Shown: in pieces, positions 15,371 through 23,559 of the stretch
Layout: every line of letters begins with the position of its first letter
How positions within the stretch are numbered: the stretch's first letter is position 1
Program-made: the position numbers and the translations under genes
The notes under the pieces: model-generated
What the model was told of the DNA's origin: nothing
Database searches by the model: none
The model's input: the letters and a program-made list of their open reading frames with translations, nothing else
Assembly (NCBI GenBank): GCA_023429135.1
Contig: JAEYWD010000016.1
Span: 1 to 27,721, forward strand
DNA: 27,721 nt
From: Bacteroidota bacterium
GTDB lineage: Bacteria > Bacteroidota > Bacteroidia > Bacteroidales > JAAUTT01
Reading direction: 5' to 3'

Positions 15371-16261
15371 TTAGGCTCTAGGATGAGCCTGTTTATATAT
15401 CTCTTTCAATTTTTCAAATGTGGTATGTGTATACACCTGTGTTGCTGCAAGGTTGGCATGACCAAGTATTTCCTTTATTGAATTTATATCGGCTCCGTTA
15501 TTCAACATATGTGTAGCGAACGAATGCCTCAAAATATGAGGGCTACGCTTGCTTGCTGTTGTTACAGCCGATAAATGGTCCTTTACTAACCTGTAAACAA
15601 ACATTGGATACAATTTCTCTCCTTTATTGTTTACAAAAAGGTAACTAGTTTCAACACCTTCCAAGAATTCTTTCTTTATTTGAATAAATCTTTTGAGTGT
15701 TTTTACCAATTCAATACTTAAAGGAATAATTCTTTGCTTATTCCTCTTCCCAGTAACCCGAAGACTCAGATTCTGAAAATCAACATCCTGGTCCCTGATA
15801 CCTATTAACTCCGACAAACGTATTCCCGTGTCGTAAAATAACTCAAGAATCAAAACGTCCCTGAAGGTCGAAAAGTTTTCTTCTCCACCTAAAGTATTAT
15901 CTAAATACAGATTTATGTTTTTCTGCGACACAAATTCAGGAAGACGTTTTTCTAATCCGGGAACAATAACTTTATTCGCAGGATTACTTTTAACCAGTTC
16001 CTTCCTTTGCAGAAATCTGTAAAATGATTTTAATGAAGTTATTTTCCGATGAACCGATCTGTTAGTAACATTATTATCAATGAGTGAAATTATCCAGCCA
16101 CGAATAACCTTACTATTAACATTAATGAGGCTTTGTTGATCCTGATTTATAGGTTCAAAAGCACAAAATTGTTCTAAATCGGTACGGTAAGCAATTATGG
16201 TGTGCGGCGAATACCGTTTTTCAACCCTCAAATATTGAAGAAATTGATCCACAACTTCCAT
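15371..16261 (-). CDS. xerC: Tyrosine recombinase, XerC-like
   Basis: A 296-residue tyrosine recombinase. The N-terminal SAM-like core-binding domain (about 1-85, with RYSPHTIIAYRTDLEQF) is followed by the catalytic domain with all six active residues visible: Arg148 (TGIRLSE), Lys172 (TGKRNK), His242 and Arg245 (HILRH), His268 (LGH) and the nucleophile Tyr277 (QVYTHT). The length is that of XerC/XerD, which resolve chromosome dimers at dif. Placement inside an rpsU-hpf housekeeping cluster, with no adjacent attachment site or integrase cargo, argues for a chromosomal Xer protein. Whether it is the XerC or the XerD partner cannot be settled from one gene. The ATG at 16261 was preferred to a GTG two codons upstream. 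Confidence 0.9.
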   Translation of the reverse strand: MEVVDQFLQYLRVEKRYSPHTIIAYRTDLEQFCAFEPINQDQQSLINVNSKVIRGWIISLIDNNVTNRSVHRKITSLKSFYRFLQRKELVKSNPANKVIVPGLEKRLPEFVSQKNINLYLDNTLGGEENFSTFRDVLILELFYDTGIRLSELIGIRDQDVDFQNLSLRVTGKRNKQRIIPLSIELVKTLKRFIQIKKEFLEGVETSYLFVNNKGEKLYPMFVYRLVKDHLSAVTTASKRSPHILRHSFATHMLNNGADINSIKEILGHANLAATQVYTHTTFEKLKEIYKQAHPRA

Positions 16262-16309
16262 GAGCACAATAATTATCTTAAACCGGAAAACCAGGAAGAA
16301 TGCTAATCT

Positions 16310-16501
16310 CTATTCTTCCTTTATCTGTAACTTTTGTACGTAAACAGCTTTTTTAACCTGTTCTCTTTTACGGATAGAAGGCTTAGTGAAAGCTTGTCTG
16401 TCTCTTAATTCCTTTACTGTGCCTGTCTTTTCAAATTTTCTTTTGAATTTCTTTAAAGCTCTTTCAATGTTTTCGCCTTCTTTTACTGGAACAATAATCA
16501 T
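16310..16501 (-). CDS. rpsU: 30S ribosomal protein bS21
   Basis: A 63-residue basic ribosomal protein with the family pattern (MIIVPVKEGENIERALKKFK, then FEKTGTVKELRDRQAF). In Bacteroidota ribosomes bS21, with bS18 and bS6, holds the anti-Shine-Dalgarno tail of 16S rRNA and blocks its pairing with mRNA. Tyr54 in the C-terminal KKAVYVQK stretch is at a place consistent with that contact. In Flavobacterium, rpsU itself has a strong Shine-Dalgarno sequence used in autoregulation; here the bases before the ATG (GTTGTTAAATT) contain none. It has a near-perfect promoter at 16531-16561 and precedes xerC by 48 bases. Confidence 0.95.
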   Translation of the reverse strand: MIIVPVKEGENIERALKKFKRKFEKTGTVKELRDRQAFTKPSIRKREQVKKAVYVQKLQIKEE

Positions 16502-16530
16502 AATTTAACAACGTTTTTTTAAATGAGCCG

Positions 16531-16561
16531 CAAATATATTAATCCAATTTCACACTACAAA
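16531..16561 (-). promoter_or_regulatory. Consensus Bacteroidota promoter of rpsU
   Basis: The minus strand carries TTTG (16561-16558), a spacer of exactly 19 bases and TATATTTG (16538-16531). Both boxes match the TTTG / TAnnTTTG consensus perfectly. Transcription should begin near 16524, giving a leader of about 22 bases before the rpsU ATG. It separates rpsU-xerC-hpf from the upstream tamL unit. Confidence 0.8.
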
Positions 16562-16598
16562 CATTATTTAACAAAATTAAAGAATAATGTGCTATAAT

Positions 16599-17294
16599 TT
16601 ATTTTGAGACTGCATTTTTTTGCAAAATAATGTATGGCTCAAGCTTGGTCCACTGTGCCGAATCTCCAATTTTATGATTTGTAAAATTTTCTTTACTGAT
16701 ATATTCCTGCTTTAATTCCTTTCGAAAGTTGATAATTTTCCAGGCCATATCTTTTCCAATGTAAGGATGCCTTACCATTGTTTTAAAACTTGCCGTATCC
16801 AAGGAGAATTTACTTATATCATTCTTATCTAAAATGATCTGGTTTTTAGCCTTATCAAAATTTTCTTCTTTCAATCCATACACCTCCTTAAGCTGATTAA
16901 TAGAATAATAACCTCCCAAAAGATTTCTGTATTTTATAATTCTTGATGCTAAAACAGGGCCTATTCCCGGCAACTGGGTAAGCAAAGCAGAATCGCAGCT
17001 ATTTAAAAGAATCTTTTTTCGTTCTTTAAATATTTCAGGTTTGCTTTCTGATGGATTGGCTGACAGTTTGTGAGATGCTTCATGCAGGGTATCTGATTTT
17101 ACAAATAAAGAATCAACCTGCTTTTTCAATTCACTTAAATTTCCAGGTTCTTCTTTTGAATTGGAGCCTGAAAGCAGTTTATTTCCAGCTAATACAAGGG
17201 CCAATAATACTATCAGAGAAATAATTCCATTTCGCTCTCCTTTGGAGAATGTAAAATAAGCTTTAAGATTATTTAGATTCCTAGATATTTTCAT
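16599..17294 (-). CDS. Membrane-anchored helix-hairpin-helix protein (ComEA-like)
   Basis: A 231-residue protein. A basic N-terminus is followed by one transmembrane helix (about 23-41). A polar linker comes next, then a helix-hairpin-helix DNA-binding unit at about 100-155 with the classic hairpin LPGIGPVLASRIIKYRNLLG, and a second, degenerate unit at about 165-225 (HPYIGKDMAWKIINFRKEL). The arrangement is like ComEA, the DNA-binding protein of natural transformation, but such proteins are widespread in Bacteroidota that lack known competence, so the role is open. The ATG at 17294 lies two bases after the tamL stop, indicating one operon. Extension further upstream would overlap tamL and destroy the N-terminal anchor. 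Confidence 0.82.
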   Translation of the reverse strand: MKISRNLNNLKAYFTFSKGERNGIISLIVLLALVLAGNKLLSGSNSKEEPGNLSELKKQVDSLFVKSDTLHEASHKLSANPSESKPEIFKERKKILLNSCDSALLTQLPGIGPVLASRIIKYRNLLGGYYSINQLKEVYGLKEENFDKAKNQIILDKNDISKFSLDTASFKTMVRHPYIGKDMAWKIINFRKELKQEYISKENFTNHKIGDSAQWTKLEPYIILQKNAVSK

Positions 17295-17296
17295 TT

Positions 17297-19618
17297 TTAG
17301 AAAGGATAACCAATACCTATTTGAAATGCAAAGTCGTCCCTGACAAGTTTCCGGTTTCCCAAAATCCATCTTTCACCCTCGGGTCGCGAAGGGTCTCTCA
17401 TTTTCATCCCTATGTCGGTGCGGAAAATAAAAAAGGAGAAATCGAAGCGGAAGCCCAGACCCGAGTCCATAGCTAATTCCTTGTAAAATGTATTTGGCTG
17501 AAACCATCCTCCTTCGCGGTTATCCTCCTTACGGATAGCCCAGATATTTCCGGCATCCATAAAGAAAGCACCTTCAAGCTTCCAAAAAAGTTTAAACCTG
17601 TATTCAAAATTGAGTTCAATCTTTATATCACCTGTACTGTTAGGGTATCTAGCCTTGCTTGTAGTATCTTCCGAAGAGGTTCCTGGGCCAAGGCTTCGGG
17701 CCTGCCATCCTCGCAGTCCGTTTGCTCCACCTGAAAAATATTTCTTCTCAAAAGGTATTGCCCTGGCATTACCATAAGGGTATGCAACACCAGCAAATAC
17801 CCTGTATACAACATTATTGGTAGTATTTATAATATTGTAGTATTTATATTCAAAATCAGTTTTTAAATACTGGGAATATTGAATTCCTAAAACTTTATAA
17901 TAAGATGATATAGAATCCTGTACCTGATTATATTTCGAATTAAATAATGATAATGTGTTTCCTGCAGATTCAATATTTAACCTATAGTAATCAAAGTCCC
18001 GATTTTTTTTGATGTTTTGACTATTATAAATATATGAATACGACATGTTGGTAATCAGGTGATCGCGATAACTACTCTCAAGATAAGTTCCCGAAATAAG
18101 TTTCTGAAAATCATCTGATGGTTTTTTTATATCCACAAAATTTATTTCAAATGGACGAAAGATATGCTCCTGAAAGCGTGATTGTTTCCAGTTATAACCA
18201 AAACCGATATTGGCAACTGTGCGGATAAATTCAGGCCTGTCCTGGTAGTTGTAAGAAAGCGATAATAATGTTTTGGGATTATACTTCTTAATAAAATTCA
18301 AATTCCGTGCTGGAATCAAAAACGTTGGAAATTTTATATTGCTTTCAATCCCGAATTCCTGACCAGGAGCATACTTGGCCGTATTACTTTCCTTTAGAAA
18401 TTCAATTGACCCTCTGACTTTCAGATCAAGAACTTCGGCATTACCAAACAGATTAATGTGTCTGTAATTAAAATGAACACCACCTCCAATATTTCCGGAA
18501 GAATTGGTACCTTCAAGATCGGCAGAATAGGATTGAGTTATTGCAGGACTTAACCTTATATTGCAGTCGAGCCATAAAAAATTGCTAGTATCGGGTAAAC
18601 TACTCAGTTCGGTAAATTTAATATCTACAAGCTTAAACAGGTTAAGCGACGAAACATGAGTATAGGTCTCCTCAATGGATGCTTCGTTGTAAAACCTTCC
18701 TGACTGGATATAAATAAACTGTACGAAAGATTTTGGATTGATTCTTAGTTTCTTTATATCAGTAAGATAAATATTTTTCCCTGCTTCAACAGTGTCCTTG
18801 TTTAAGGAATTGTAATCAACCGGATCTGATGGATCAGGTATCCTTGTTACATGAATATTTCTGATTTTATATTGTCTGTGATTGCTTTCTTTTCCGGTAA
18901 TGGTATTCATAGGATTTTCAATCTGAACTTCAACATTCACCTTATGAAATGCAGAATCCCAGTTAAAAAATACATACTCGCGGTTAAAATTATAATAGCC
19001 GTTCAGTTTCATCAAACGCTCAATGCGTGTTCTTTCATTTTGAAGGACCACATCCTTATCAAACCTCTCGCCTCGCTTTATTAAATTATTTGTAGTATCA
19101 GCAAAATACACGCGCCGAATACCTGTATCTTTAATTGAATAACTGATATCTCTTACTATGTATGGCTTCCCCGGGTCAATATTGTAATAAACATTGGCCT
19201 TTCCCCCTTTAAAATAAACAGAGTCGGAAATTTTAGCGTTATAGTAGCCCTTGTTCTTCATGTAAATATCCAACTGAGTCAACGACTTTTCAGTAAGATA
19301 TGGATCAAATATAACCGGCTCCTCTCCTATTTTTCGTAAAAACTTGTGAATACCTTTATCTTTTTTTATGTTTGAAAGATTGTATAAACCCAGATGGAAT
19401 CTTATCCAACCAAAAATTCGTTTATTAGGTTTTTGTTTAATATAACTTTTTAAGGTCTCGGTTTTGACAGATTTATCACTTACTTCTATTTGGTATTTAT
19501 TCAGAAGCTTTTTATTGGCAGGAACATATTTTGTAGGGTTACAAGATGATAATAGCGCCGCAAGTATAAGTCCGGTCAGGGTGGCAAAAGAAATGCTATG
19601 GCGTAGGGAATTTTTCAA
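17297..19618 (-). CDS. tamL: TamL-type outer membrane assembly lipoprotein (BamA family)
   Basis: A large outer membrane protein of the BamA/TamA superfamily. A lipoprotein signal (about 1-25, ending ALLSSC with the acylated Cys at 26) is followed by POTRA-like repeats, then a C-terminal 16-strand barrel with the substrate-loop motif GGANGLRGWQARSLGPG and a terminal aromatic residue (GYPF). Lipidated BamA homologues of this type are called TamL in Bacteroidota and work with TamB in moving or inserting envelope components. The start is difficult: the frame has no ATG before the signal peptide. I chose TTG at 19618 (MKNSLRHSISFATL) because it gives a regular signal. A TTG at 19675 would lie upstream of the promoter at 19644-19676. 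The product has 773 residues. Confidence 0.87.
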   Translation of the reverse strand: MKNSLRHSISFATLTGLILAALLSSCNPTKYVPANKKLLNKYQIEVSDKSVKTETLKSYIKQKPNKRIFGWIRFHLGLYNLSNIKKDKGIHKFLRKIGEEPVIFDPYLTEKSLTQLDIYMKNKGYYNAKISDSVYFKGGKANVYYNIDPGKPYIVRDISYSIKDTGIRRVYFADTTNNLIKRGERFDKDVVLQNERTRIERLMKLNGYYNFNREYVFFNWDSAFHKVNVEVQIENPMNTITGKESNHRQYKIRNIHVTRIPDPSDPVDYNSLNKDTVEAGKNIYLTDIKKLRINPKSFVQFIYIQSGRFYNEASIEETYTHVSSLNLFKLVDIKFTELSSLPDTSNFLWLDCNIRLSPAITQSYSADLEGTNSSGNIGGGVHFNYRHINLFGNAEVLDLKVRGSIEFLKESNTAKYAPGQEFGIESNIKFPTFLIPARNLNFIKKYNPKTLLSLSYNYQDRPEFIRTVANIGFGYNWKQSRFQEHIFRPFEINFVDIKKPSDDFQKLISGTYLESSYRDHLITNMSYSYIYNSQNIKKNRDFDYYRLNIESAGNTLSLFNSKYNQVQDSISSYYKVLGIQYSQYLKTDFEYKYYNIINTTNNVVYRVFAGVAYPYGNARAIPFEKKYFSGGANGLRGWQARSLGPGTSSEDTTSKARYPNSTGDIKIELNFEYRFKLFWKLEGAFFMDAGNIWAIRKEDNREGGWFQPNTFYKELAMDSGLGFRFDFSFFIFRTDIGMKMRDPSRPEGERWILGNRKLVRDDFAFQIGIGYPF

Positions 19619-19643
19619 ACCTGAGAAAATCGTGATACTTTTA

Positions 19644-19676
19644 CAAAAATAGCAATTGGAAATTATCTTAATCAAA
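19644..19676 (-). promoter_or_regulatory. Promoter candidate for tamL
   Basis: The minus strand carries TTTG (19676-19673), a 21-base spacer and TATTTTTG (19651-19644), an exact TAnnTTTG box. Transcription would start near 19637, about 20 bases before the TTG at 19618. Its -33 box is only four bases from the ATG of the divergent methyltransferase gene. Confidence 0.6.
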
Positions 19677-19680
19677 AACT

Positions 19681-20466
19681 ATGCTAAGTAAAAACAAAAT
19701 AAAATATCTCAGTTCACTTTCCGAAAAAAAAAGCCGTACAGAAAGTAAAGCCTTTCTGGTTGAAGGCGAAAAAATGGTATTGGAGGCACTTGCATCGGAA
19801 TTCCAGGTTAAAACTCTCTTTTACATAGAAAAAATGAAAGAAAATATTCCGAAGAATCTTTCATTAAGTATTGAGAAGATGGAGATAAGTGAAAATGAAG
19901 CCATAAAAATATCGACCCAGAAAACTCCTCAGGGAATTTTTGCTGAAGTAGTAATCAGAGATGAGTTTTATTCGGATATTTTTTCATACAAGGAAAAGCT
20001 GACTCTTGCCGTGCACGACATTCAGGATCCCGGAAACCTTGGTACAATTGTTCGTACGGCTGACTGGTTCGGCATAAAACAAATATTATGCAGCAAAGCA
20101 ACTGTCGATTTTTTAAATCCCAAAGTATTACAGTCGACTATGGGTGCTGTTTTCAGAGTTAAATTAATCTACACCGATTTATTTGAAACAATAAGGGATT
20201 TAAAGCAAAAACATGAACATCTTCCGGTTTTCGCCGCGATTCTGGGAGGGACTAACATCTATAAAAACAATCTGCCGAACAATGGAATACTGATGATGGG
20301 AAACGAATCGAAAGGGCTATCAGATGAATTAATTGAGCTTGCAACACATAAAATTACAATACCACGCTTTGGAAATACAGAAAAGTCGAGTGAATCGCTT
20401 AATGTATCTGTTGCAACAGCAATTATTTTATCAGAACTTAAAAGAAAAACTATAGAAGCACCTTAA
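19681..20466 (+). CDS. SpoU/TrmH-family RNA 2'-O-methyltransferase
   Basis: A 261-residue protein. An N-terminal substrate-binding domain (about 1-95, with LVEGEKMVLEAL) is followed by a SPOUT catalytic domain with the three family motifs: HDIQDPGNLGTIVRTADWFG at 112-131 (motif 1, catalytic Arg125), MMGNESKGLS at 205-214 (motif 2) and SSESLNVSVATAIILSE at 236-252 (motif 3). These enzymes methylate ribose in rRNA or tRNA using S-adenosylmethionine through a trefoil knot fold. The domain order resembles RlmB or mitochondrial MRM3; the exact target base cannot be read from the sequence. It is divergent from tamL and overlaps the end of the convergent FAD gene by 17 bases. Confidence 0.93.
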   Translation: MLSKNKIKYLSSLSEKKSRTESKAFLVEGEKMVLEALASEFQVKTLFYIEKMKENIPKNLSLSIEKMEISENEAIKISTQKTPQGIFAEVVIRDEFYSDIFSYKEKLTLAVHDIQDPGNLGTIVRTADWFGIKQILCSKATVDFLNPKVLQSTMGAVFRVKLIYTDLFETIRDLKQKHEHLPVFAAILGGTNIYKNNLPNNGILMMGNESKGLSDELIELATHKITIPRFGNTEKSSESLNVSVATAIILSELKRKTIEAP

Positions 20467-21997
20467 TTTTAGATATCACATTTTCGCCATCCATTGCCGA
20501 TGATACAATTCCTCCTGCATAACCGGCTCCCTCTCCGCATGGAAATAGTCCTTTTATAACTACGTGCTGAAAGGTATCAGGCTCTCTCGGAATCCGCACC
20601 GGCGACGACGATCTGGATTCAACTCCGGCCACGAGAGCTTCATTGGTAAGAAAACCTTTCATTTTCTTATCGAAATCCTTAAAAGCCTGCTGCAGCCTTT
20701 TGCCAATATTTTCTGGTAACCAGAAATGCACCGGCGAGGAAAGTAAACCTGGAATGTATGAGTTTTCGGGTAAAGAAGAAGATAATCTGCCTTTTACAAA
20801 ATCAGCTAAACGTTGTGAAGGAGCTATCTGCCCACGTCCCCCGTTTATAAAAGCCATTTTTTCAATATCTTCCTGAAAGACCAGTCCTGCCAGATCTCCA
20901 TGCTTAAAATATTTCTCCAAATCTTCAGTATGAACTTCTACAACAATTCCCGAATTTGCATAGGGAGTATGACGGGTTGATGACGACATTCCATTTACAA
21001 CAATTTCGTTCGATGATGTGGCCGCTGGAACAATATATCCGCCGGGACACATGCAAAACGAATATACACCACGATTATTTACCTGAGTTGTTAGCGAATA
21101 TGAAGCCGCAGGCAGGTAAGAATTTTTAGAGTTGTGATATTGAATATCATCAATCAATTTTTGTGGATGCTCCACCCGAATACCCATTGCGAAAGGTTTC
21201 ATCTCGAGTTTTACATCTCTCTTGTGAAGCAAATAATATATGTCTCTTGCAGAATGCCCCGTTGCTAAAACAAGATATTGCACCTTATACAAGTCGGATT
21301 GGTTGATTACAATTCCTTTAACTACATTGCTTTCTATTACTATGTCAGTCAATTTTGAGTCAAAATGAACTTCACCGCCACACTCCAAAATGGTTTGCCT
21401 CATTCTTTTTATAATCTCAGGCAATTTATCAGTTCCAATATGTGGATGCGATTCATACAAAATCTCATCAGCAGCGCCATGATAATGCAAAAGTTGCAGA
21501 ATACGCTCGATATCTCCTCGTTTATTGGAACGGGTGTACAATTTTCCATCTGAAAAAGTTCCAGCACCACCTTCTCCGAAACAGTAATTGGAATCGGGAA
21601 GCACCGAATGCTGACGATAAATTTGGGCGATGTCTTTCTTACGCTCACTCACATCTTTTCCTCTTTCAAATAAAATGGGCTTTAATCCTACCTCAAGACA
21701 CTTTAAGGCAGCAAACAAACCCGCAGGTCCGGCACCAATAATATGAACTTCGGAACACCGAGATACATTTTCGAACTTAAACTTAATTTCGTGCGGGAAA
21801 CTCTTCTGAGATAAATCAAAAATATCGAGCCATAAATTTATTCTAATGTCTTTGGATCGGGCATCGATAGATTTACGTGAGATACGACAATTAAAGGTAT
21901 TTTCGTCCAATCCCATATATTTAGCTGCAGCCGTTTTAATTCTTTCATCAAAAGCAGCTTCTTCGGGCGAAAGTGTTAATTGAATTTTATTCTGCAT
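20450..21997 (-). CDS. FAD-dependent dehydrogenase (COG2509-like)
   Basis: A 515-residue flavoprotein. An N-terminal domain of about 80 residues precedes the FAD-binding fold, whose dinucleotide motif is IIGAGPAGLFAAL (Gly88, Gly90, Gly93), followed by the ERGKDVSERKKD segment. A glycine-rich CFGEGGAGTFSDGKLYTR block and a C-terminal FAD-contact motif (GLFPCGEGAGYAGGIVSSAMDG) are both typical of the uncharacterised dehydrogenase group COG2509. The substrate is unknown, and no membrane segment is visible. It is third in a ubiE-porT-FAD gene operon, with only four bases to porT. Its stop is inside the convergent methyltransferase gene. The ATG start has no Shine-Dalgarno sequence. Confidence 0.87.
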   Translation of the reverse strand: MQNKIQLTLSPEEAAFDERIKTAAAKYMGLDENTFNCRISRKSIDARSKDIRINLWLDIFDLSQKSFPHEIKFKFENVSRCSEVHIIGAGPAGLFAALKCLEVGLKPILFERGKDVSERKKDIAQIYRQHSVLPDSNYCFGEGGAGTFSDGKLYTRSNKRGDIERILQLLHYHGAADEILYESHPHIGTDKLPEIIKRMRQTILECGGEVHFDSKLTDIVIESNVVKGIVINQSDLYKVQYLVLATGHSARDIYYLLHKRDVKLEMKPFAMGIRVEHPQKLIDDIQYHNSKNSYLPAASYSLTTQVNNRGVYSFCMCPGGYIVPAATSSNEIVVNGMSSSTRHTPYANSGIVVEVHTEDLEKYFKHGDLAGLVFQEDIEKMAFINGGRGQIAPSQRLADFVKGRLSSSLPENSYIPGLLSSPVHFWLPENIGKRLQQAFKDFDKKMKGFLTNEALVAGVESRSSSPVRIPREPDTFQHVVIKGLFPCGEGAGYAGGIVSSAMDGENVISKIKVLL

Positions 21998-22001
21998 GGC
22001 T

Positions 22002-22736
22002 TTATTCGAAATGAAAAGAAAGCAAAAAGAGAGAAGAATTCAGCTTGTCGATCGCATTCTGAAATTCGGGATGAGTAGTATTTCGTCGCTCCAGCATATC
22101 AAAAAAGCCATACGAATATTTTAGTTCTATACCTAATTTAAAATAAGGAAGATAGAAATCGAAACCTACACCAACCTCGTGATACAAATCGAAACGTTTT
22201 AGATCCAGATAAACTTCATCGTCTTCGCTGAAGGTTTTGGCTAAATCGACTCTGAGGTTAGGCCCAGTGATTAAGTAAGGTCTGAAATTATTTAACCTTT
22301 TTGCTTTGTACTTAAGAAGTATGGGGAATTCAAGGTAATTGGATTCGAGTTTATGCTTCTCATTCACAAGAGTGTACTCATTATTACTTCCTTTCTTAAA
22401 GAAATTAAAATCTCGCTGTCCAAACGAGATGCCAGGTAAAAACCTTAATGTAAAGTATTCGCCCAGCCTGTAATTGGATATAATTTGAATGTGGAATCCC
22501 GGGGTGGATCTGCTAATGTCGGCGAACATGGAATCGGGGGAAAAACTGCTCGGTGAATTTTTAATGATAAAATCCATTGAATTCAAACCCACGCAAAACC
22601 CAAAGGTAATGGGTTTGTCATCCTGAGTTGTATAATTGAGAACTTTAGCTTTCTGAGCCTGAATATTCGAAACAATCAGAACAGATATTATGAAGAAGAG
22701 ATGACGCAAGCCTTTTTTATTTTTAAAAACGAACAT
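22002..22736 (-). CDS. porT: PorT-like outer membrane beta-barrel protein
   Basis: A 244-residue protein. An N-terminal signal peptide (MFVFKNKKGLRHLFFIISVL, then cleavage likely after about residue 27, IQAQ-KAK) is followed by alternating beta strands typical of an 8-stranded barrel, ending in FLLSFHFE. The segment FGFCVGLNSMDFIIKNSP and the position beside ubiE fit the PorT family, a type IX secretion component first defined in Porphyromonas gingivalis. Synteny ubiE-porT occurs widely in Bacteroidota, also in species in which the other secretion genes are the better test. Spacing to ubiE is nine bases and to the FAD gene four bases. Family assignment is good; actual secretion function depends on porKLMN and sov genes outside this window. 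Confidence 0.85.
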   Translation of the reverse strand: MFVFKNKKGLRHLFFIISVLIVSNIQAQKAKVLNYTTQDDKPITFGFCVGLNSMDFIIKNSPSSFSPDSMFADISRSTPGFHIQIISNYRLGEYFTLRFLPGISFGQRDFNFFKKGSNNEYTLVNEKHKLESNYLEFPILLKYKAKRLNNFRPYLITGPNLRVDLAKTFSEDDEVYLDLKRFDLYHEVGVGFDFYLPYFKLGIELKYSYGFFDMLERRNTTHPEFQNAIDKLNSSLFLLSFHFE

Positions 22737-22745
22737 CCTTTAGCT

Positions 22746-23447
22746 TTATTTTACACCAGTATATATAGTTGCTATTCCGCCTGTTAAAGATTTGAAATTC
22801 ACGGAACCATAGCCACATCTAGTCATAATACCAATAAAATCTGAACCGGCAGGAAATGCATCCACAGATTCGGGTAAATAGGTGTAAGCCGAACTATGCT
22901 TCGAAACTATCCTTCCTAAAAATGGCAAAATGTTAAAAAAATAGAAATTAAACAGACCTTTAAAAAAGGCCCCATGAGGTTTTGAAAACTCTAATATTAT
23001 AGCTTTGCCATCAGGCTTTAAAACCCGCAACATTTCACTTAAACCCTTTTCAAGATTTTCGAAATTACGAACACCAAAAGCGACAGTAACCGCATCGAAA
23101 GAGTTTTCGGGTAACTGCAGATTCTCCGAATCCCCAACTTCAAGTTTAATGATATGGTCTAATCCTTTCCTTTTCATTTTCTCCTGACCTTTTCGAAGCA
23201 TCTCGGGCGAAAGGTCGATACCTATGATTTCAGACGGATTATATTTGAGTGCGGCAATGGCAAAATCTCCAGTACCGGTTGCAACATCAAGAATTCTCGG
23301 ACTTTTATATACCGAAAGATTCTTTAGTGCCTTTTTTCTCCAGATATTATCAATCCCAAGCGATAAAAAATGATTCAGGAAGTCATATTTATGGGCTATT
23401 CCGTCGAACATATCTTTCACTTGTGCCTTTTTGCCTGTTTGCTGCAT
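22746..23447 (-). CDS. ubiE: Demethylmenaquinone methyltransferase
   Basis: A 233-residue class I methyltransferase that makes menaquinone from demethylmenaquinone in the respiratory chain. Motif I ILDVATGTGDFAIAAL starts at residue 52, with the SAM-binding glycines. It is followed by IGIDLSPEMLRKGQEKM (about 75-91), the AFGVRNF signature typical of UbiE/MenG (about 123-129) and the segment MLRVLKPDGKAIILEFSKP. Bacteroidota normally use menaquinone, so MenG activity is the expected reaction. It is first in the minus-strand operon with porT and the FAD gene. A TACCTTTA box at 23467-23474 may be its promoter. Confidence 0.96.
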   Translation of the reverse strand: MQQTGKKAQVKDMFDGIAHKYDFLNHFLSLGIDNIWRKKALKNLSVYKSPRILDVATGTGDFAIAALKYNPSEIIGIDLSPEMLRKGQEKMKRKGLDHIIKLEVGDSENLQLPENSFDAVTVAFGVRNFENLEKGLSEMLRVLKPDGKAIILEFSKPHGAFFKGLFNFYFFNILPFLGRIVSKHSSAYTYLPESVDAFPAGSDFIGIMTRCGYGSVNFKSLTGGIATIYTGVK

Positions 23448-23466
23448 ACCTAAAATATTGAGGGCG

Positions 23467-23495
23467 TAAAGGTATAAAAAAAGTAATGTTTACAA
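23467..23495 (-). promoter_or_regulatory. Weak promoter candidate for ubiE
   Basis: The minus strand has TTG followed by an 18-base spacer and TACCTTTA (23474-23467), seven of eight matches to TAnnTTTG. It lies about 20 bases before the ubiE ATG. The spacing is slightly short and the match imperfect, so it is only a candidate. Confidence 0.4.
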
Positions 23496-23531
23496 GCTGC
23501 ATGATTTTTCGGTTAGGTTGATTAAAATATT

Positions 23532-23539
23532 TATTTTTG
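23532..23539 (+). promoter_or_regulatory. Putative -7 element for the SDR-Ldh2 operon
   Basis: TATTTTTG on the plus strand is an exact TAnnTTTG match, 20 bases before the ATG at 23560. No good -33 TTTG is at the expected distance (TTTC at 23507-23510 has a 21-base spacer). It overlaps the TTG-started extension of the gene, which supports the later ATG start. Confidence 0.45.
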
Positions 23540-23559
23540 TGGCCTTAATTAAATTTTCT

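Noticed and set aside
15371..16261. Tyrosine recombinase as sign of a mobile element next to tRNAs
   Set aside because: No tRNA fragment repeats, cargo or excisionase are seen. The length and the conserved rpsU-hpf setting fit a chromosomal Xer protein.
23518..23559. TTG start adding 14 residues to the SDR
   Set aside because: The extension spans a TAnnTTTG promoter box, and the SDR fold begins at the ATG at 23560.
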